This document shows positions 15,229-25,217 of a stretch of DNA of 35,240 nucleotides, in pieces. Both the position numbers and the translations under genes were made by a program. This DNA comes from Lacticaseibacillus suilingensis (lineage in GTDB: Bacteria > Bacillota > Bacilli > Lactobacillales > Lactobacillaceae): positions 1 to 35,240 of the forward strand of contig NZ_BOLV01000022.1 of assembly GCF_016861845.1 (NCBI RefSeq), in the 5' to 3' direction. The notes below the pieces were generated by a model. That model saw only the letters and a list, made by a program, of their open reading frames with translations. It had not been told where the DNA came from and made no database searches. Each line of letters starts with the position of its first letter. Positions within the stretch are counted from its first letter, which is position 1.

Positions 15229-16296
15229 TTACTTTATTCTGCCAAAACCAGCGAAGTGTGACTGCCAATAAGATGACGTGTAGGTGGCGATGTTGACATC
15301 TTTACCTGCGGCATTGATCATCTGTGTACTAGAAAGCACAATCGCCACGTGCGTAATACGCGGGCCAGCATACGTGCCCTGGAAGAAGATTAAATCGCCT
15401 GCTTTAACCTCGCTCTTGCTTATCCGCTTGGTGGCATCATACTGCTGCTGAGCCGTTCTTGGTAGTGAGATCCCGGCCTTGCGCATCGCCCATTGGGTTA
15501 GGCCGCTACAATCAAAGCCAGGTGGATTTGCTCCTGAAACATTTGCACCGAAGATATAGGGTTTGCCAAGCTGAGCTTTAGCAGCACTATAAACCTTGTC
15601 AAAGTAGCTCATCTTATCGCCCATAATGCTGACGTTGGCGTTGCTACCTTTACCTTCAAACAGTGACTTTGCGTCCTCTTTGGTCATAAACATCTTGGCG
15701 ATAGATACGACGTTTGCTATCCACCCTGAGTTCATGTTCGTTGGGTCATTGTCGGCACCTATCGGAGCGTATGCTGTCTGCAAAGCAGGTAGCGTGCTTA
15801 GCCCGCGTACCACAACAAGGTTGTGCAGCGTTTCGGCGGTAACGTCAATCCCCTTTTCAAGACTGTTAAAGTGCATGACGTGACTGCCACGCATTTGCCC
15901 GCTTGGATTGTTGTCATATCGCACAGCATGACTCGTGCCCCACCCAGACTCGTTTGCCATGATGGCGGCGAAGATTGCCGGATTAACGCCAGCCTTTTGT
16001 GCGGCCGCAATGGTGTACTGCTCTTTATCAGCAAGAACCCCACGCCCGTAGTTTTTGACCCAGGCAGCGTGAAAAACAGCTGCGTTGAAGACCATGTTGG
16101 TGAGTAGCCCACCGGAACCAGCGTCAGCAGAAACATTGCTTTCTTCTTGCCCCAGGTACGCATCAACAGAGGTGAGAACACCAAGCATTAGCGTAAGCCC
16201 TAGGAACAGCACGGAGGCGGCTAGAGCGAGTGGAACAAGCCATTTACGCCTGCTCCACCCGATCCAGACTCGCCTCATAGCCGTGGCTTGCTCCAT
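15229..16296 (-). CDS. Bifunctional cell wall hydrolase of the T4SS (glucosaminidase-like plus NlpC/P60)
   Basis: 355 residues from ATG at 16296. The N-terminal membrane helix (LVPLALAASVLFLGLTLMLG) anchors it. A lysozyme-like/glucosaminidase domain at about 85-200 contains AGVNPAIFAAIMANESGWGTS with the likely catalytic Glu. A C-terminal NlpC/P60 peptidase follows, with FDCSGLTQW near 260 (Cys) and THVAIV near 313 (His). Same layout as TrsG/VirB1-type proteins of Gram-positive conjugation systems; it opens peptidoglycan for the channel. It starts 1 nt after the VirB4 stop. Confidence 0.9.
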   Translation of the reverse strand: MEQATAMRRVWIGWSRRKWLVPLALAASVLFLGLTLMLGVLTSVDAYLGQEESNVSADAGSGGLLTNMVFNAAVFHAAWVKNYGRGVLADKEQYTIAAAQKAGVNPAIFAAIMANESGWGTSHAVRYDNNPSGQMRGSHVMHFNSLEKGIDVTAETLHNLVVVRGLSTLPALQTAYAPIGADNDPTNMNSGWIANVVSIAKMFMTKEDAKSLFEGKGSNANVSIMGDKMSYFDKVYSAAKAQLGKPYIFGANVSGANPPGFDCSGLTQWAMRKAGISLPRTAQQQYDATKRISKSEVKAGDLIFFQGTYAGPRITHVAIVLSSTQMINAAGKDVNIATYTSSYWQSHFAGFGRIK

Positions 16297-16297
16297 A

Positions 16298-18205
16298 TCA
16301 AGCACCCCCCGCGAAGTCCCTCAATTCATCATCAGTAACTTGGAACTGCATGTGCAACTTGCTAGGCCCCGTGAGCAAATAGCATTCGCCTTTATCAAAG
16401 TTTGGAATAGTTGCGAAGTCTTGTTCGGTCATAATGCCACCAAACAAGCGGCGCAAAATGCCAGGGTTCTTTGCGGTTTGGATGGTAGAAATATCGTGCT
16501 TCAGCAGCACCTTATATTGACACAGCGAATAGATTTGATTGAGTGAATTGACGGCCTTGACCATATCACGATCCGAAACGTTACTCCCATTTGGAAACAT
16601 CCGCTCAAGCCGCTGCGTCGCCAGAACGATAGCACCAAACATCTTACGATCTTCAGACATCAACTTAACGAAGAAGTCGGCCGCAAATGCCTTGTCAGTA
16701 TTCAAAATCGTGTGGCATTCATCAACGATGATGAGCCAGTGTTGCACATCATCCAGTGATTTCTCGCGGTGATCGTAAGCCTTCTTCTCGCGACGGCCAA
16801 CCGCCATACAGTTGTTATATGAGTCCATGATCGCGTTGTAGATGGCTAGATCCTGGATGCCTTCCTCCATCTGATCAATCGTATCTAGTTGATAGGACAC
16901 CAACTGAACATCCTGAAGTGGCGGTAAGGAGGAATGCCCATCAAAGAGCTGCCCATACATTGTTGCCAAGCGGCGGAGCGTCAATAGAATGGTGTTGTAA
17001 TACTTCGCCATCTGGTCATCTGGTTCTTCGCGTCGACGCTCCTCAATGTAGGCCACAATGTCGCTCAGCGTGGGGTAGTCTTCGCTGGCAAGGCTGGTAA
17101 TAGGAGCTGCGCCCTTATCCAGGTAGCCGTTAGACTTGTAGTATTGATCACACAACGTCCCAAATACGCTTGCCGTCCGGGCGTCAGCATCACTATCAAC
17201 CAGCCGATACTTGATTGAAAGGTTCCCAATGTGAGCACGGTAGGAAGCCGTCACGTCGACGTCAGCCGTCTTTTCATCAACGGCGGTTGGATAGACCTGG
17301 AACATGTTAATCATGCCCTGGCTTCCATCCAGGTTAATTACAGTGCCCCGGAAACGGTGAACCAAATCAGCAAACTCCCCGGAGCGGTCAAACACACGTA
17401 CCATATCGCCACGAATAGCTCGCTCCCAGAGCATTTTTTTAATCGACGTGGATTTACCAGAACCCAGGTCGCCGCTCAGGAACGTGTTGTAATACGTGCG
17501 CTGCTGCGTGACGCGGAACATATCCCAGTACACAGTGCCACCAGTCGGTGTATAGCCAAAATATGATCCATAAGGGTCAGCCAGGCTTGTTTGGTTGTGG
17601 GCAAAGCCCAGGCCCATAACTTGCCCGCTTAAAGGTAAGCCCTCGCGGTGGCTGCGAAGCTGCCGCTGTGCCGTGATTGGTAAGAACATGGATTGATACT
17701 CGTCAGCGTTCTCATCCAAGAAAACAGCGCCCTGGTAGGCGCCGCTGTCAAGGCGGCCAATCACACGGTTCACCTTAGTATTCAATTCTTCAAGGGTGCT
17801 GGCGTAGACATAAACGCGGATATGAACCTGCTTAATTACCTCACCTTGCTTATTAAGAGCGATGCTCAGGTCGCGCAGCGGGTCTAGTTCCTGGTCAATC
17901 AAATCGCGCTCAGTCGTGGTGTTAGCGTGGTTACGCTGCACCTCAAGCTCAGTAACCGAGCCTTCAATCCGCCGCTTGTAGTTAATGTTTTGATTGGTGA
18001 AATAATCAACGGTCACTGTCACGCCGTTGATGCTGGTAATTTCCTTCAGCCAAAAATCGGTAAACGTATCTGGAATTTCATAGACATGCACACATGCCAG
18101 GTAAACATTGCCCAGCCGGGTGTAATACTCATTACGGGTATCAATGCCCCCCTGCGGCTGGATGTTATAGACAAACGTGTCGTCTAGTTTCTTATTCTTC
18201 TTCAA
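16298..18205 (-). CDS. VirB4/TrsE-type conjugation ATPase
   Basis: About 635 residues. Powers assembly of the transfer channel. Walker A GDLGSGKST lies near residue 247 and Walker B WLIIVDECHTIL near 492, followed by LATQRLERM as in TraE/VirB4. The N-terminal domain is short; its usual remainder appears to be encoded separately by the gene just upstream (TrsD-like). TTG 18205 is preferred (9 nt from GGGGG); TTG 18211 is also in frame but too close. The start overlaps the upstream gene. Confidence 0.92.
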   Translation of the reverse strand: MKKNKKLDDTFVYNIQPQGGIDTRNEYYTRLGNVYLACVHVYEIPDTFTDFWLKEITSINGVTVTVDYFTNQNINYKRRIEGSVTELEVQRNHANTTTERDLIDQELDPLRDLSIALNKQGEVIKQVHIRVYVYASTLEELNTKVNRVIGRLDSGAYQGAVFLDENADEYQSMFLPITAQRQLRSHREGLPLSGQVMGLGFAHNQTSLADPYGSYFGYTPTGGTVYWDMFRVTQQRTYYNTFLSGDLGSGKSTSIKKMLWERAIRGDMVRVFDRSGEFADLVHRFRGTVINLDGSQGMINMFQVYPTAVDEKTADVDVTASYRAHIGNLSIKYRLVDSDADARTASVFGTLCDQYYKSNGYLDKGAAPITSLASEDYPTLSDIVAYIEERRREEPDDQMAKYYNTILLTLRRLATMYGQLFDGHSSLPPLQDVQLVSYQLDTIDQMEEGIQDLAIYNAIMDSYNNCMAVGRREKKAYDHREKSLDDVQHWLIIVDECHTILNTDKAFAADFFVKLMSEDRKMFGAIVLATQRLERMFPNGSNVSDRDMVKAVNSLNQIYSLCQYKVLLKHDISTIQTAKNPGILRRLFGGIMTEQDFATIPNFDKGECYLLTGPSKLHMQFQVTDDELRDFAGGA

Positions 18206-18782
18206 GAGCAATCACCCCCGGATTATTCATTAGGTGCAGCATGGTTTGTTTCTCTACCGTGGTTGTCGGTTCAAACCCGTAGATGCTGCTGTATTGCATG
18301 GCGGCGTCGATATGCCGCTCAAGCTCCGACACGGACTCGCCAAAGACCCAGATCCAACTTGAGAGCTTACGATAATGGCTTTCCAGGTACTGCATGTTGA
18401 GCAGTTCCCGTTGTAGCATCTCAAGTCGGAATGGATCACGAGTCGTTTCAATCAAGTGACGGAAGTAATGCTGCTGAGCTTTGTTGGACTCTGGAAAGTT
18501 GAGAAATACTTCTTTGACCGACCCTGGATATTGCCGCATAAACTCCCAGGAGCCAGACTCAATCTGATCTGCTTCTTCAAGCGTCAGCCTATCAAGGTCA
18601 TATTTTTTCGGTTTGAACACCTCGGCATAGTAATCCGCAATGCCAGACCGCAGAGTGAGATAGCCCTTCTCGGTGATCCCAGTCACAGGAAAGATAGCAG
18701 TCACCTTTGTCTTCTTGTCCGCAAGCGCCGCAGATTGCTTTTCGCTCTTTTGCTTGCGTACTGATACCGCATCAAACGCCAT
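18192..18782 (-). CDS. TrsD-like conjugation protein
   Basis: 196 residues from ATG at 18782 with AAGGAGG 9 nt upstream; the in-frame ATG at 18791 overlaps that site. No membrane helix. ITEKGYLTLRSGIADYYAEVFKPK and the FLNFPESN region resemble TrsD of staphylococcal pSK41-type systems, which matches the N-terminal part of VirB4. Overlaps both neighbours, so translation is coupled to VirB4, and the two probably form one functional unit. Confidence 0.75.
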   Translation of the reverse strand: MAFDAVSVRKQKSEKQSAALADKKTKVTAIFPVTGITEKGYLTLRSGIADYYAEVFKPKKYDLDRLTLEEADQIESGSWEFMRQYPGSVKEVFLNFPESNKAQQHYFRHLIETTRDPFRLEMLQRELLNMQYLESHYRKLSSWIWVFGESVSELERHIDAAMQYSSIYGFEPTTTVEKQTMLHLMNNPGVIALEEE

Positions 18783-19101
18783 GCCTGTCATCCTCCTTAA
18801 ACAGCCGCACCCACCGTGGATTATCGATACTGTGGTAAATCCGGCGTGGCTTTCTGATCACTAACCAAATCACCTGATATGTCTTCTTTTCGGGAATACC
18901 AGATGGCGAAACTAAAATGTAGGCAATGACAGCACCCAAAATCGCCGGTAGAAGTTGCAGCACGGCCGGAAATAGATGGGAGAATGCCAGCCAGGGCACC
19001 CCACCAGCCGCGATAATCACAAAGAAGTCCGTGATAGAAAGGCGACTGCTGTACTGGTTTTTAATGTTGATTTTTTTAGAAAACTGAACCTGATGATACA
19101 T
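18772..19101 (-). CDS. PrgI/TcpE/VirB3-like membrane protein
   Basis: 109 residues with two adjacent membrane helices (about 25-45 and 48-68), then a basic cytoplasmic tail, the pattern of TrsC/PrgI/TcpE-type VirB3 counterparts. Its place between a VirB6-like and VirB4-like gene is the usual one. The ribosome site is within the end of the upstream gene (stop at 19108). Confidence 0.75.
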   Translation of the reverse strand: MYHQVQFSKKINIKNQYSSRLSITDFFVIIAAGGVPWLAFSHLFPAVLQLLPAILGAVIAYILVSPSGIPEKKTYQVIWLVIRKPRRIYHSIDNPRWVRLFKEDDRHGV

Positions 19102-19107
19102 TCACCT

Positions 19108-20997
19108 CTACTCCTTTCCGTTAATGTTCGGACCAATCTTAGGGTTGCCGTCCAACACATGGCCTACTGGATGGCTGGTAATACGGTCGGCAGACTCACG
19201 CATGAGCGCCCCACTATTTTCACCTTGTCGATATACCCGGTGCATTGTTTGTACAGTCGGCGACGCCATGAGTTTAGCCTGGGCACGTTGGCCCAAGGTT
19301 TGTTGTAATTTAGCCTGTGGCTGATCGTGCTGGAGCGCTGCCATCGCGCTGCGTGCTTGTTCACCTGCCGCCCCAGGCATGGATGCCGCCGTAACCTTTG
19401 GTGCTTTGAGTCCATCGCTCTTACCAGGTAGCACGGGAGCAGTACCAGTGCCGCCCTTCATGGCGTGCAGGGCAGCCGCCGAAGTGGATCCAGGCTGAGC
19501 CGCAATCCCTTTTCCAGCCGCCAATGGTGGATGGAAAGGCAGAGCTCCTAATTGTTTTCCACTTGGCGTCGCTGCCGAAGAAGCAGTGCCACCAGAACTT
19601 ACAGGCATTGCAGGCGCGTCTTCACCTCCGCCAGGCTGAGAAGCCAATTCTGGCTCCTCACCGCTGGTAGCGCTTCCAACAGTGGCAGAGTTTCCTGCTG
19701 CTGTTGGTGCTTTCTCTGCCGGTAGCTTTGGCTTGGATAAAAGCCCCACACCAGCACCAACAGCGCCAGCTCCAGCGATAAGACCGCCTTTAGCAACGTG
19801 ACCCGCCGTCTTTGCTGCGCCTTTGGCTGCTTGACCCGCGCCACGTCCAAGCGCGCTAATACCACGGGCACCGAGGATAACGTTGGTCATAGACTGCGCC
19901 ATTGAAGCCACCCCAGCGTCAATGCCAAAGATAGCTTGGATGATGTTTGGCCCGTCTATGATGAATAGCGCTGCCCCGATCATCGCGAGGATCTTAGTTC
20001 CTGGTGTAAGTCCTGCATGGTTCAGATAGCCCAGGAACAAGGAGTAAAACTGGATCAAAACATCCAGTAGAAAGAGAACCACAAAGCTGTCACGCAGCTT
20101 CGTTATCAGTTGTCGGTTACGCTTCCCAGAGTCAATATCTGTCAACGCAATGCCTTGTGTTAGCAGCCCAATAAAGCCAATCTCCATTTCGATTTTGACG
20201 ACTTTGAAGATGGTAATGAGTGTCACTGCCAACACACAGGCAATACTGAAGAACAGATACCAGGGCGACCAGGAATAGCGGTAGTAATGATCGTCGAGCT
20301 TGAACATGCCGGTCATGTTGTGCAATTCCCACTTGCCGTTGCTGTTCTTGGAAAGTTGATGTGTCAGAATGCTGTTACCAGCAGAACTAACTTGGGAGCC
20401 ACCATACCAGTGTCCCGTGTCTACTTTCTCGTTGATGTTGAGCAGCTTAACGTCGCCCATATCATTGATGGAGTTTTGTTTATTGACGCCTGGCAGCGTG
20501 GCCTTGGTGCCCGAATGCTTCCACCCTGCTGCATCCAATGAGTAAACGTCGGTGATGTAACTCTTGTACAGCGAAACCACCACTGGTGAGTCAACAGACT
20601 TACTTGAAATCCCAGCGTTGACCATGTTGGTTGCTTGCGTCATGAAGAACGTAGTCCCTAAGAACAAAAGAAGGGCTACCAGGAAGTTATTGCCCTTCTC
20701 TTGGTAGTCCACTCGTTTGTTGTGTATGAACATTAGCCCCGCCCAGGCAATGGCAACCGTCGCCAGTGCCCAGATTGCAGCGTTGTAGGTTCTCAGGAAG
20801 CTCTTAACCCCACTGTACTCCCAGAAATTTAGGAGCTTGTACATGCTGCGAAAGCTATCACTGACTACGTTCGTGAGTGAATCAAGTCCTAGGATAATCA
20901 AGTTCCCAATGTATCTTAGGCCATCACTTACCAGGTTGGAAACATGAAGGTAGTCACTGTACGCTCGTAGCACTTGAATAACCTGTTGATCACCCAT
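19108..20997 (-). CDS. VirB6/TrsL-like polytopic membrane protein
   Basis: 629 residues from ATG at 20997 (AAGGAGG 6 nt upstream). At least five or six membrane helices fall between residues 75 and 390 (for example AAIWALATVAIAWAGLMF, VALLLFLGTTFFMTQA, and three near 250-370). An amphipathic region and a long Ala/Gly/Pro-rich low-complexity tail of about 220 residues follow. This is the layout of the channel component VirB6 in Gram-positive elements. It overlaps the coupling-protein gene by 8 nt. Confidence 0.82.
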   Translation of the reverse strand: MGDQQVIQVLRAYSDYLHVSNLVSDGLRYIGNLIILGLDSLTNVVSDSFRSMYKLLNFWEYSGVKSFLRTYNAAIWALATVAIAWAGLMFIHNKRVDYQEKGNNFLVALLLFLGTTFFMTQATNMVNAGISSKSVDSPVVVSLYKSYITDVYSLDAAGWKHSGTKATLPGVNKQNSINDMGDVKLLNINEKVDTGHWYGGSQVSSAGNSILTHQLSKNSNGKWELHNMTGMFKLDDHYYRYSWSPWYLFFSIACVLAVTLITIFKVVKIEMEIGFIGLLTQGIALTDIDSGKRNRQLITKLRDSFVVLFLLDVLIQFYSLFLGYLNHAGLTPGTKILAMIGAALFIIDGPNIIQAIFGIDAGVASMAQSMTNVILGARGISALGRGAGQAAKGAAKTAGHVAKGGLIAGAGAVGAGVGLLSKPKLPAEKAPTAAGNSATVGSATSGEEPELASQPGGGEDAPAMPVSSGGTASSAATPSGKQLGALPFHPPLAAGKGIAAQPGSTSAAALHAMKGGTGTAPVLPGKSDGLKAPKVTAASMPGAAGEQARSAMAALQHDQPQAKLQQTLGQRAQAKLMASPTVQTMHRVYRQGENSGALMRESADRITSHPVGHVLDGNPKIGPNINGKE

Positions 20998-23524
20998 CTG
21001 CTTCCTCCTTCTTTTCAAATTGTTCTAGGTTAAATATCTTTCGCAGCGCCTTATACAACTCCGGTTGATCCGCGCGGTGTTGCATCAGAAACGCTTGCAT
21101 ATTGCCGACGGTGTTCCCACGGTAGAAGGCCGCCTTGTCATCACTATCAAGCAGCTTCTCTACTGTGCGTAGAACCAAGTTCTGCTGAGCTACGCCCAGG
21201 GCTTTGCTAAACGGCGTAGTGTCGCGGCTGATTATATCCGTGAAGTCTTGCGCTAGCGGTTGATCATTCTCGTGCTGAGCACTGAGCGGATCATCAGCGG
21301 CCTTCTGCTCGGCCGCAGCTTTCTTTGCCGCTTTAACAAATTCGCTTTCCTGCTGGGTCACCGTCACATTACCCTGGTCATCCTTCTGGTATTTAGAGAC
21401 AACATTGTCGCTGGTGTGTGCCTCAAATCGGGTTGGTTCATTCTTTTTTAGCTCGTCAAGATTTAGCGGCTGTTTTGCGGTCTTTGTAAATTCCTCCTGG
21501 GAGATAGTAAGATCATGCAGACTAGTGTTTGCGTGTGTTGCCTGCTTATCGCCATTGAGCGATTCAAAGGTCTGCGGATGATCAAAGTTTGCCAGATACT
21601 GATACTGGTAAAGCATTTGACTATTGTCCTTGCGATTGGCATAAATAGGCGTTGCGCTAATCTCGCGTGCGTGTAAATCACGCCGCTGTTTGCCACGAAT
21701 GAGTACCCACTCGCCTTCCTTGAGCTGGCCTAGCTCAGTTGGCGTCATCAAATCGCGGGCCTGTTCGGACTCGCTGTATGACTTGTCTAAGCTCAGTGGA
21801 TCGCCAGCGCGGTTAGGCGCAATGATGGTCTTCTTGCCTAAAAGGTGCGAGAAGTATTCAGCGTCTTCTTTACCGTCGGCCAAAATATCGTACTTATTCC
21901 CACACGCTGAAAGAAGTGCCTCAGCGCCGCGATCACCATACTTGTCTTTGAGCTGTGCAATCGACTGAAAAACGAGGTAATAAATCAACCCACGCTGCAA
22001 GCCAACGTTCATGTAGCGGCTAAGTCCTTCAATCGTCGGAATGTTGGCAACTTCTTCGAGCACGAATTTCACTCGCCGGTCAAGGCTTGAGGTTGCTGAT
22101 AGTGTCGCCGTCTTTGATAGAACGTAGGAAATCTGACTAATCAGTGTTGAAATGAGTGAGTAATTGGAGTCGTCGTAGTCTGGATAGACAATAAACAAAG
22201 CGATTGGCTTCTTACCATTAGCAATATCGACCAGGTTCAGGTCATTGGTAGCAGTGAGCTTGCCGATAGCGCTGAAAGTATAATTCTTGAGTTTTGCCAT
22301 CGTGCCAGTGTAGATCCCTGCGCGTGTAATCCCTTGTGAGAATGTGATTGTGCCGTACTGCAACTTAGCGGGGTCATTGACTTCCATGCTACTGAAGAAC
22401 TTATCCATCTTTGTATCACCATGCTCATCCGGGTTTGATCCAAGTTCATTCAACATAACTGAAACGGTATACATGGTGACTCGTTCAGGAGTGTTCTTCA
22501 CCTTACATACCCGGCATACTGCCAGGATTAAAGCATTGGTGAGCGCAATAGAGGCTTCCTCCCACATTGGATCTTTGGCGTTCGGATTATGGAAAAGCGA
22601 ATAGCTCAGCGTGTTGCATAAAAGCTGTGCTTCATCGTAGTCACCCTTTACATAAGCGCTCCAGATCAATGATAGGGGGTTATAGCCAATAGAATACTCA
22701 GGCGTGACCAAGTTGAATACGCGGACATCATAGCCACGTTTTTCAAACTCGGTCTTGGTGTTTTTGACCATATCACCCTTCAGGTCAGTGACAATCACCG
22801 AGTCTTGTTCTTTGGCCCGCATGATCAGGTCAAGAACTGGGTAGGTAAAGGTCTGTGTCTTCCCTGATTGTGTACCGGCAACAACCGCAGCGTTGGTCTT
22901 GTTAGTATCAATCAAGTCATAACCATGTTCCGGTACGGGGCCATTGTGGCGCTTCCGCTGCCGTTTTTCACGGCGTGCCGCTACGGCATCAAAAGCCAGG
23001 CTCTTACCTGGCACGCGTGACGGTGTAACATGTAAATCCAGCTCTGTTGCTGCCACCGGCGTGATATGAACTTGAGGCACACCAGAATATCCTTCATACA
23101 CACTATTATCCAAGGGAACAGCAACGCTCTGCTGCACCAACTCTTTGAGCGGCGTAAAGGCTGCTGTGCCCATCGACCCGAGGTTAATATCACGGTAAGC
23201 GATGCGCATTTGATACAGCAATTTCGGTGTTTTAATAAGCCAGATTGCCAGCATCAAAACAACAATCAGATAATACGGCATCGTCGTAGAGGGCCAAAAC
23301 CAATGTCCAAAGACAAACACGGATCCAAGTCCGGGCAAATTGGCACCGGTGCCCCCTTGATTGAAGCTGCTCATCGTTGCTGAAAGGCTAGTAAACAGAT
23401 ATTCCAGTAAATGGCTTGCCAGGCATCCAAGACACCAGGCAATCAATAAAAGAAAGGCCCCTGTTCCGGCAATCACATCACGCCGCGACAAAAGGCTTTT
23501 CCATTGTTTATAGTCAATATTCAT
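20990..23524 (-). CDS. VirD4/TraG/TrsK coupling protein
   Basis: 844 residues. ATPase that recruits the relaxosome to the channel. Two N-terminal membrane helices (about 16-38 and 84-105), Walker A AGTQSGKTQTF near residue 213, and the Walker B region VKFVLEEVANIPTIEG near 486 with GLQRGLIYYLVFQS after it. The last 180 residues form a charged Gln/Asp/Lys tail, longer than in many homologues, which may bind the MobL relaxase. It overlaps the upstream gene by 4 nt (ATGA). Confidence 0.92.
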   Translation of the reverse strand: MNIDYKQWKSLLSRRDVIAGTGAFLLLIAWCLGCLASHLLEYLFTSLSATMSSFNQGGTGANLPGLGSVFVFGHWFWPSTTMPYYLIVVLMLAIWLIKTPKLLYQMRIAYRDINLGSMGTAAFTPLKELVQQSVAVPLDNSVYEGYSGVPQVHITPVAATELDLHVTPSRVPGKSLAFDAVAARREKRQRKRHNGPVPEHGYDLIDTNKTNAAVVAGTQSGKTQTFTYPVLDLIMRAKEQDSVIVTDLKGDMVKNTKTEFEKRGYDVRVFNLVTPEYSIGYNPLSLIWSAYVKGDYDEAQLLCNTLSYSLFHNPNAKDPMWEEASIALTNALILAVCRVCKVKNTPERVTMYTVSVMLNELGSNPDEHGDTKMDKFFSSMEVNDPAKLQYGTITFSQGITRAGIYTGTMAKLKNYTFSAIGKLTATNDLNLVDIANGKKPIALFIVYPDYDDSNYSLISTLISQISYVLSKTATLSATSSLDRRVKFVLEEVANIPTIEGLSRYMNVGLQRGLIYYLVFQSIAQLKDKYGDRGAEALLSACGNKYDILADGKEDAEYFSHLLGKKTIIAPNRAGDPLSLDKSYSESEQARDLMTPTELGQLKEGEWVLIRGKQRRDLHAREISATPIYANRKDNSQMLYQYQYLANFDHPQTFESLNGDKQATHANTSLHDLTISQEEFTKTAKQPLNLDELKKNEPTRFEAHTSDNVVSKYQKDDQGNVTVTQQESEFVKAAKKAAAEQKAADDPLSAQHENDQPLAQDFTDIISRDTTPFSKALGVAQQNLVLRTVEKLLDSDDKAAFYRGNTVGNMQAFLMQHRADQPELYKALRKIFNLEQFEKKEEADG

Positions 23525-24117
23525 TTCGTCGTGTCACCTCCTCGATCGACCGCGACGTGCTGCAACCAAATCTCTAACTTGCTGAATGCTGGTTTTCCTC
23601 CAATCGCAAAGACTGAAACTAGCAGGATTGCCAGCGGCAGCGCGAAAACGGGTGAGAGATTAGTCAATAGATAACCAGCCAGCGCCTTATACACTAAGGC
23701 AATAGCCAGGGTAAATACTCCCAATTCTCGCACTGAGAAACCCAGCGCCGCGTTAAGCAGCTCAAGTAAGGTAATTCCGGCAGCCAACAATCCAACCACT
23801 ATCAAAACGGCTACTTGAACCTGTGGCCGGTTCCACAACTTCAGCAATAGCCAGCCAGCGCCACTGAGCAGCAGCAAATCAACTACCAGATTAAACCAGG
23901 TCAACAACTTGCTGTGCGTCATTTCATACCTCAACTGGCGTTGTTCCTCAGATAGATTATCCTCAAAGAAGATTGTCCCTTGTTTGATCCAAAGGCCTTG
24001 ATTGGCCTGGATGCCAAGAACGGGCATTCCTGCACTTTCCAGGTTAAGAACGCTATCATTCAAGCGCTGCTGGAACGCCTCGTTAGATAGTGCCACCACT
24101 GTTTTGACTGCCTTCAT
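23521..24117 (-). CDS. Polytopic membrane protein of the transfer operon, unknown
   Basis: 198 residues. A hydrophilic N-terminal 65 residues (ALSNEAFQQRLNDSVLNLES) is followed by about four membrane helices (72-92, 98-120, 128-148, 155-175). No recognised family. Lies between the ArdC-like gene (11 nt) and the coupling protein (4-nt overlap). It may help the coupling protein, or act in entry exclusion as small membrane proteins in this position sometimes do. Confidence 0.7.
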   Translation of the reverse strand: MKAVKTVVALSNEAFQQRLNDSVLNLESAGMPVLGIQANQGLWIKQGTIFFEDNLSEEQRQLRYEMTHSKLLTWFNLVVDLLLLSGAGWLLLKLWNRPQVQVAVLIVVGLLAAGITLLELLNAALGFSVRELGVFTLAIALVYKALAGYLLTNLSPVFALPLAILLVSVFAIGGKPAFSKLEIWLQHVAVDRGGDTTK

Positions 24118-24128
24118 TTCCTCAACTC

Positions 24129-25217
24129 CTAACCGCGAGCTAACTCTGCTTCTTTACTGGCTCGCTTGGTGGTTTTTTTCTCCTGTTCCGGGGCAAGACC
24201 GTCTTGTATCGTTTCGATCATGTTCTTTGAAACCCGCTGCACGTCGCCTAGAATGGCGGCCTGCTGCTGTTCTTCAGTACCCTCTACTGCTTCAAGGTTC
24301 TTCGTCCAACCTGCGATATACGGCATTGACTCCTCAGTGGTATCAATGCCCAAGGACTTGCTAACAACATAGCTGGTCATCTCCGCCTGAAACTCCTTAA
24401 TGTCCCTATACTTGCTTGATTCTGGATCATTCATATTCCAAAACTTCGATGCGGATGCGTGCTTGGTATTGTGCATCTTGACGTGAGCTAATTCATGAAT
24501 GAGCGTTGCCGCATAATCAGTGTCAGACAGGCCTTTCTTCATCACGATTTCCTTAGGGCTTCCCTCTGTGCTGATTGCCGCACCTTTGGCCGCGCCAAGT
24601 TGAAACGTAGGAAAACCAGTCGTCTCAGGACTAGTCACAGCCACGCCCTCTTTTTCGGCAATCCCTTTGATCAAGGAAATAGCTTTTTTAGTTCCCTCCG
24701 GGTCAGGGTTATCAAAGTCAAACGGCTTGTTCGGGTATAGCTGAGGATAATCTTCAGGCTTTGCGTTGGTTTGAAGAACGTCAAACACGTTACCCAGGTT
24801 AAAGTATTGACTTTTCAGTGTTTTGACCGAATTAGGATCAGTCTTTAATTGCGCCTTTAACGTTGGGGTGAGCTTATCGTAGGTCAGATACTTGTCAGTT
24901 GCCGGATCTCGATAGATTTTGAACTCGTGAGGCACCAGAATTTTGATGGCGTGTTCACCTTTTTGTACCGAAAAGCCTTTATCTTTCCAAAATTGAAAAG
25001 ACCCTACCAGGTGCGCGCCCTGGTACTGGGATTGAATAAGCGCCATGTTGCGTGTTGAATACCGGTAGCCGGTAGCCATGAAGTCCAGAAAAGCCTTGCG
25101 TTCTTCAGGAGTCGTTGATTGTAGACGGATCTTTGGCAAAGCATCTTCGACAACCTTCTTAACCTCAGCCTGGATCTGCTCTTTCGTCTTGCGGGTGTAA
25201 CTCTTTTTTGCAGGCAT
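24129..25217 (-). CDS. ArdC-type antirestriction/ssDNA-binding metallopeptidase-like protein
   Basis: 362 residues. The N-terminal part has the ArdC ssDNA-binding features (YSTRNMALIQSQYQGAHLVGSF, WKDKGFSVQKGEHAIKILVP). The C-terminal part has a zincin motif, LIHELAHVKMH, near residue 240. ArdC from plasmid pSa protects incoming single strands against host nucleases and restriction. It sits near SSB in the same operon. Start overlaps the upstream stop by 1 nt (TAATG). Peptidase activity is not known. Confidence 0.88.
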   Translation of the reverse strand: MPAKKSYTRKTKEQIQAEVKKVVEDALPKIRLQSTTPEERKAFLDFMATGYRYSTRNMALIQSQYQGAHLVGSFQFWKDKGFSVQKGEHAIKILVPHEFKIYRDPATDKYLTYDKLTPTLKAQLKTDPNSVKTLKSQYFNLGNVFDVLQTNAKPEDYPQLYPNKPFDFDNPDPEGTKKAISLIKGIAEKEGVAVTSPETTGFPTFQLGAAKGAAISTEGSPKEIVMKKGLSDTDYAATLIHELAHVKMHNTKHASASKFWNMNDPESSKYRDIKEFQAEMTSYVVSKSLGIDTTEESMPYIAGWTKNLEAVEGTEEQQQAAILGDVQRVSKNMIETIQDGLAPEQEKKTTKRASKEAELARG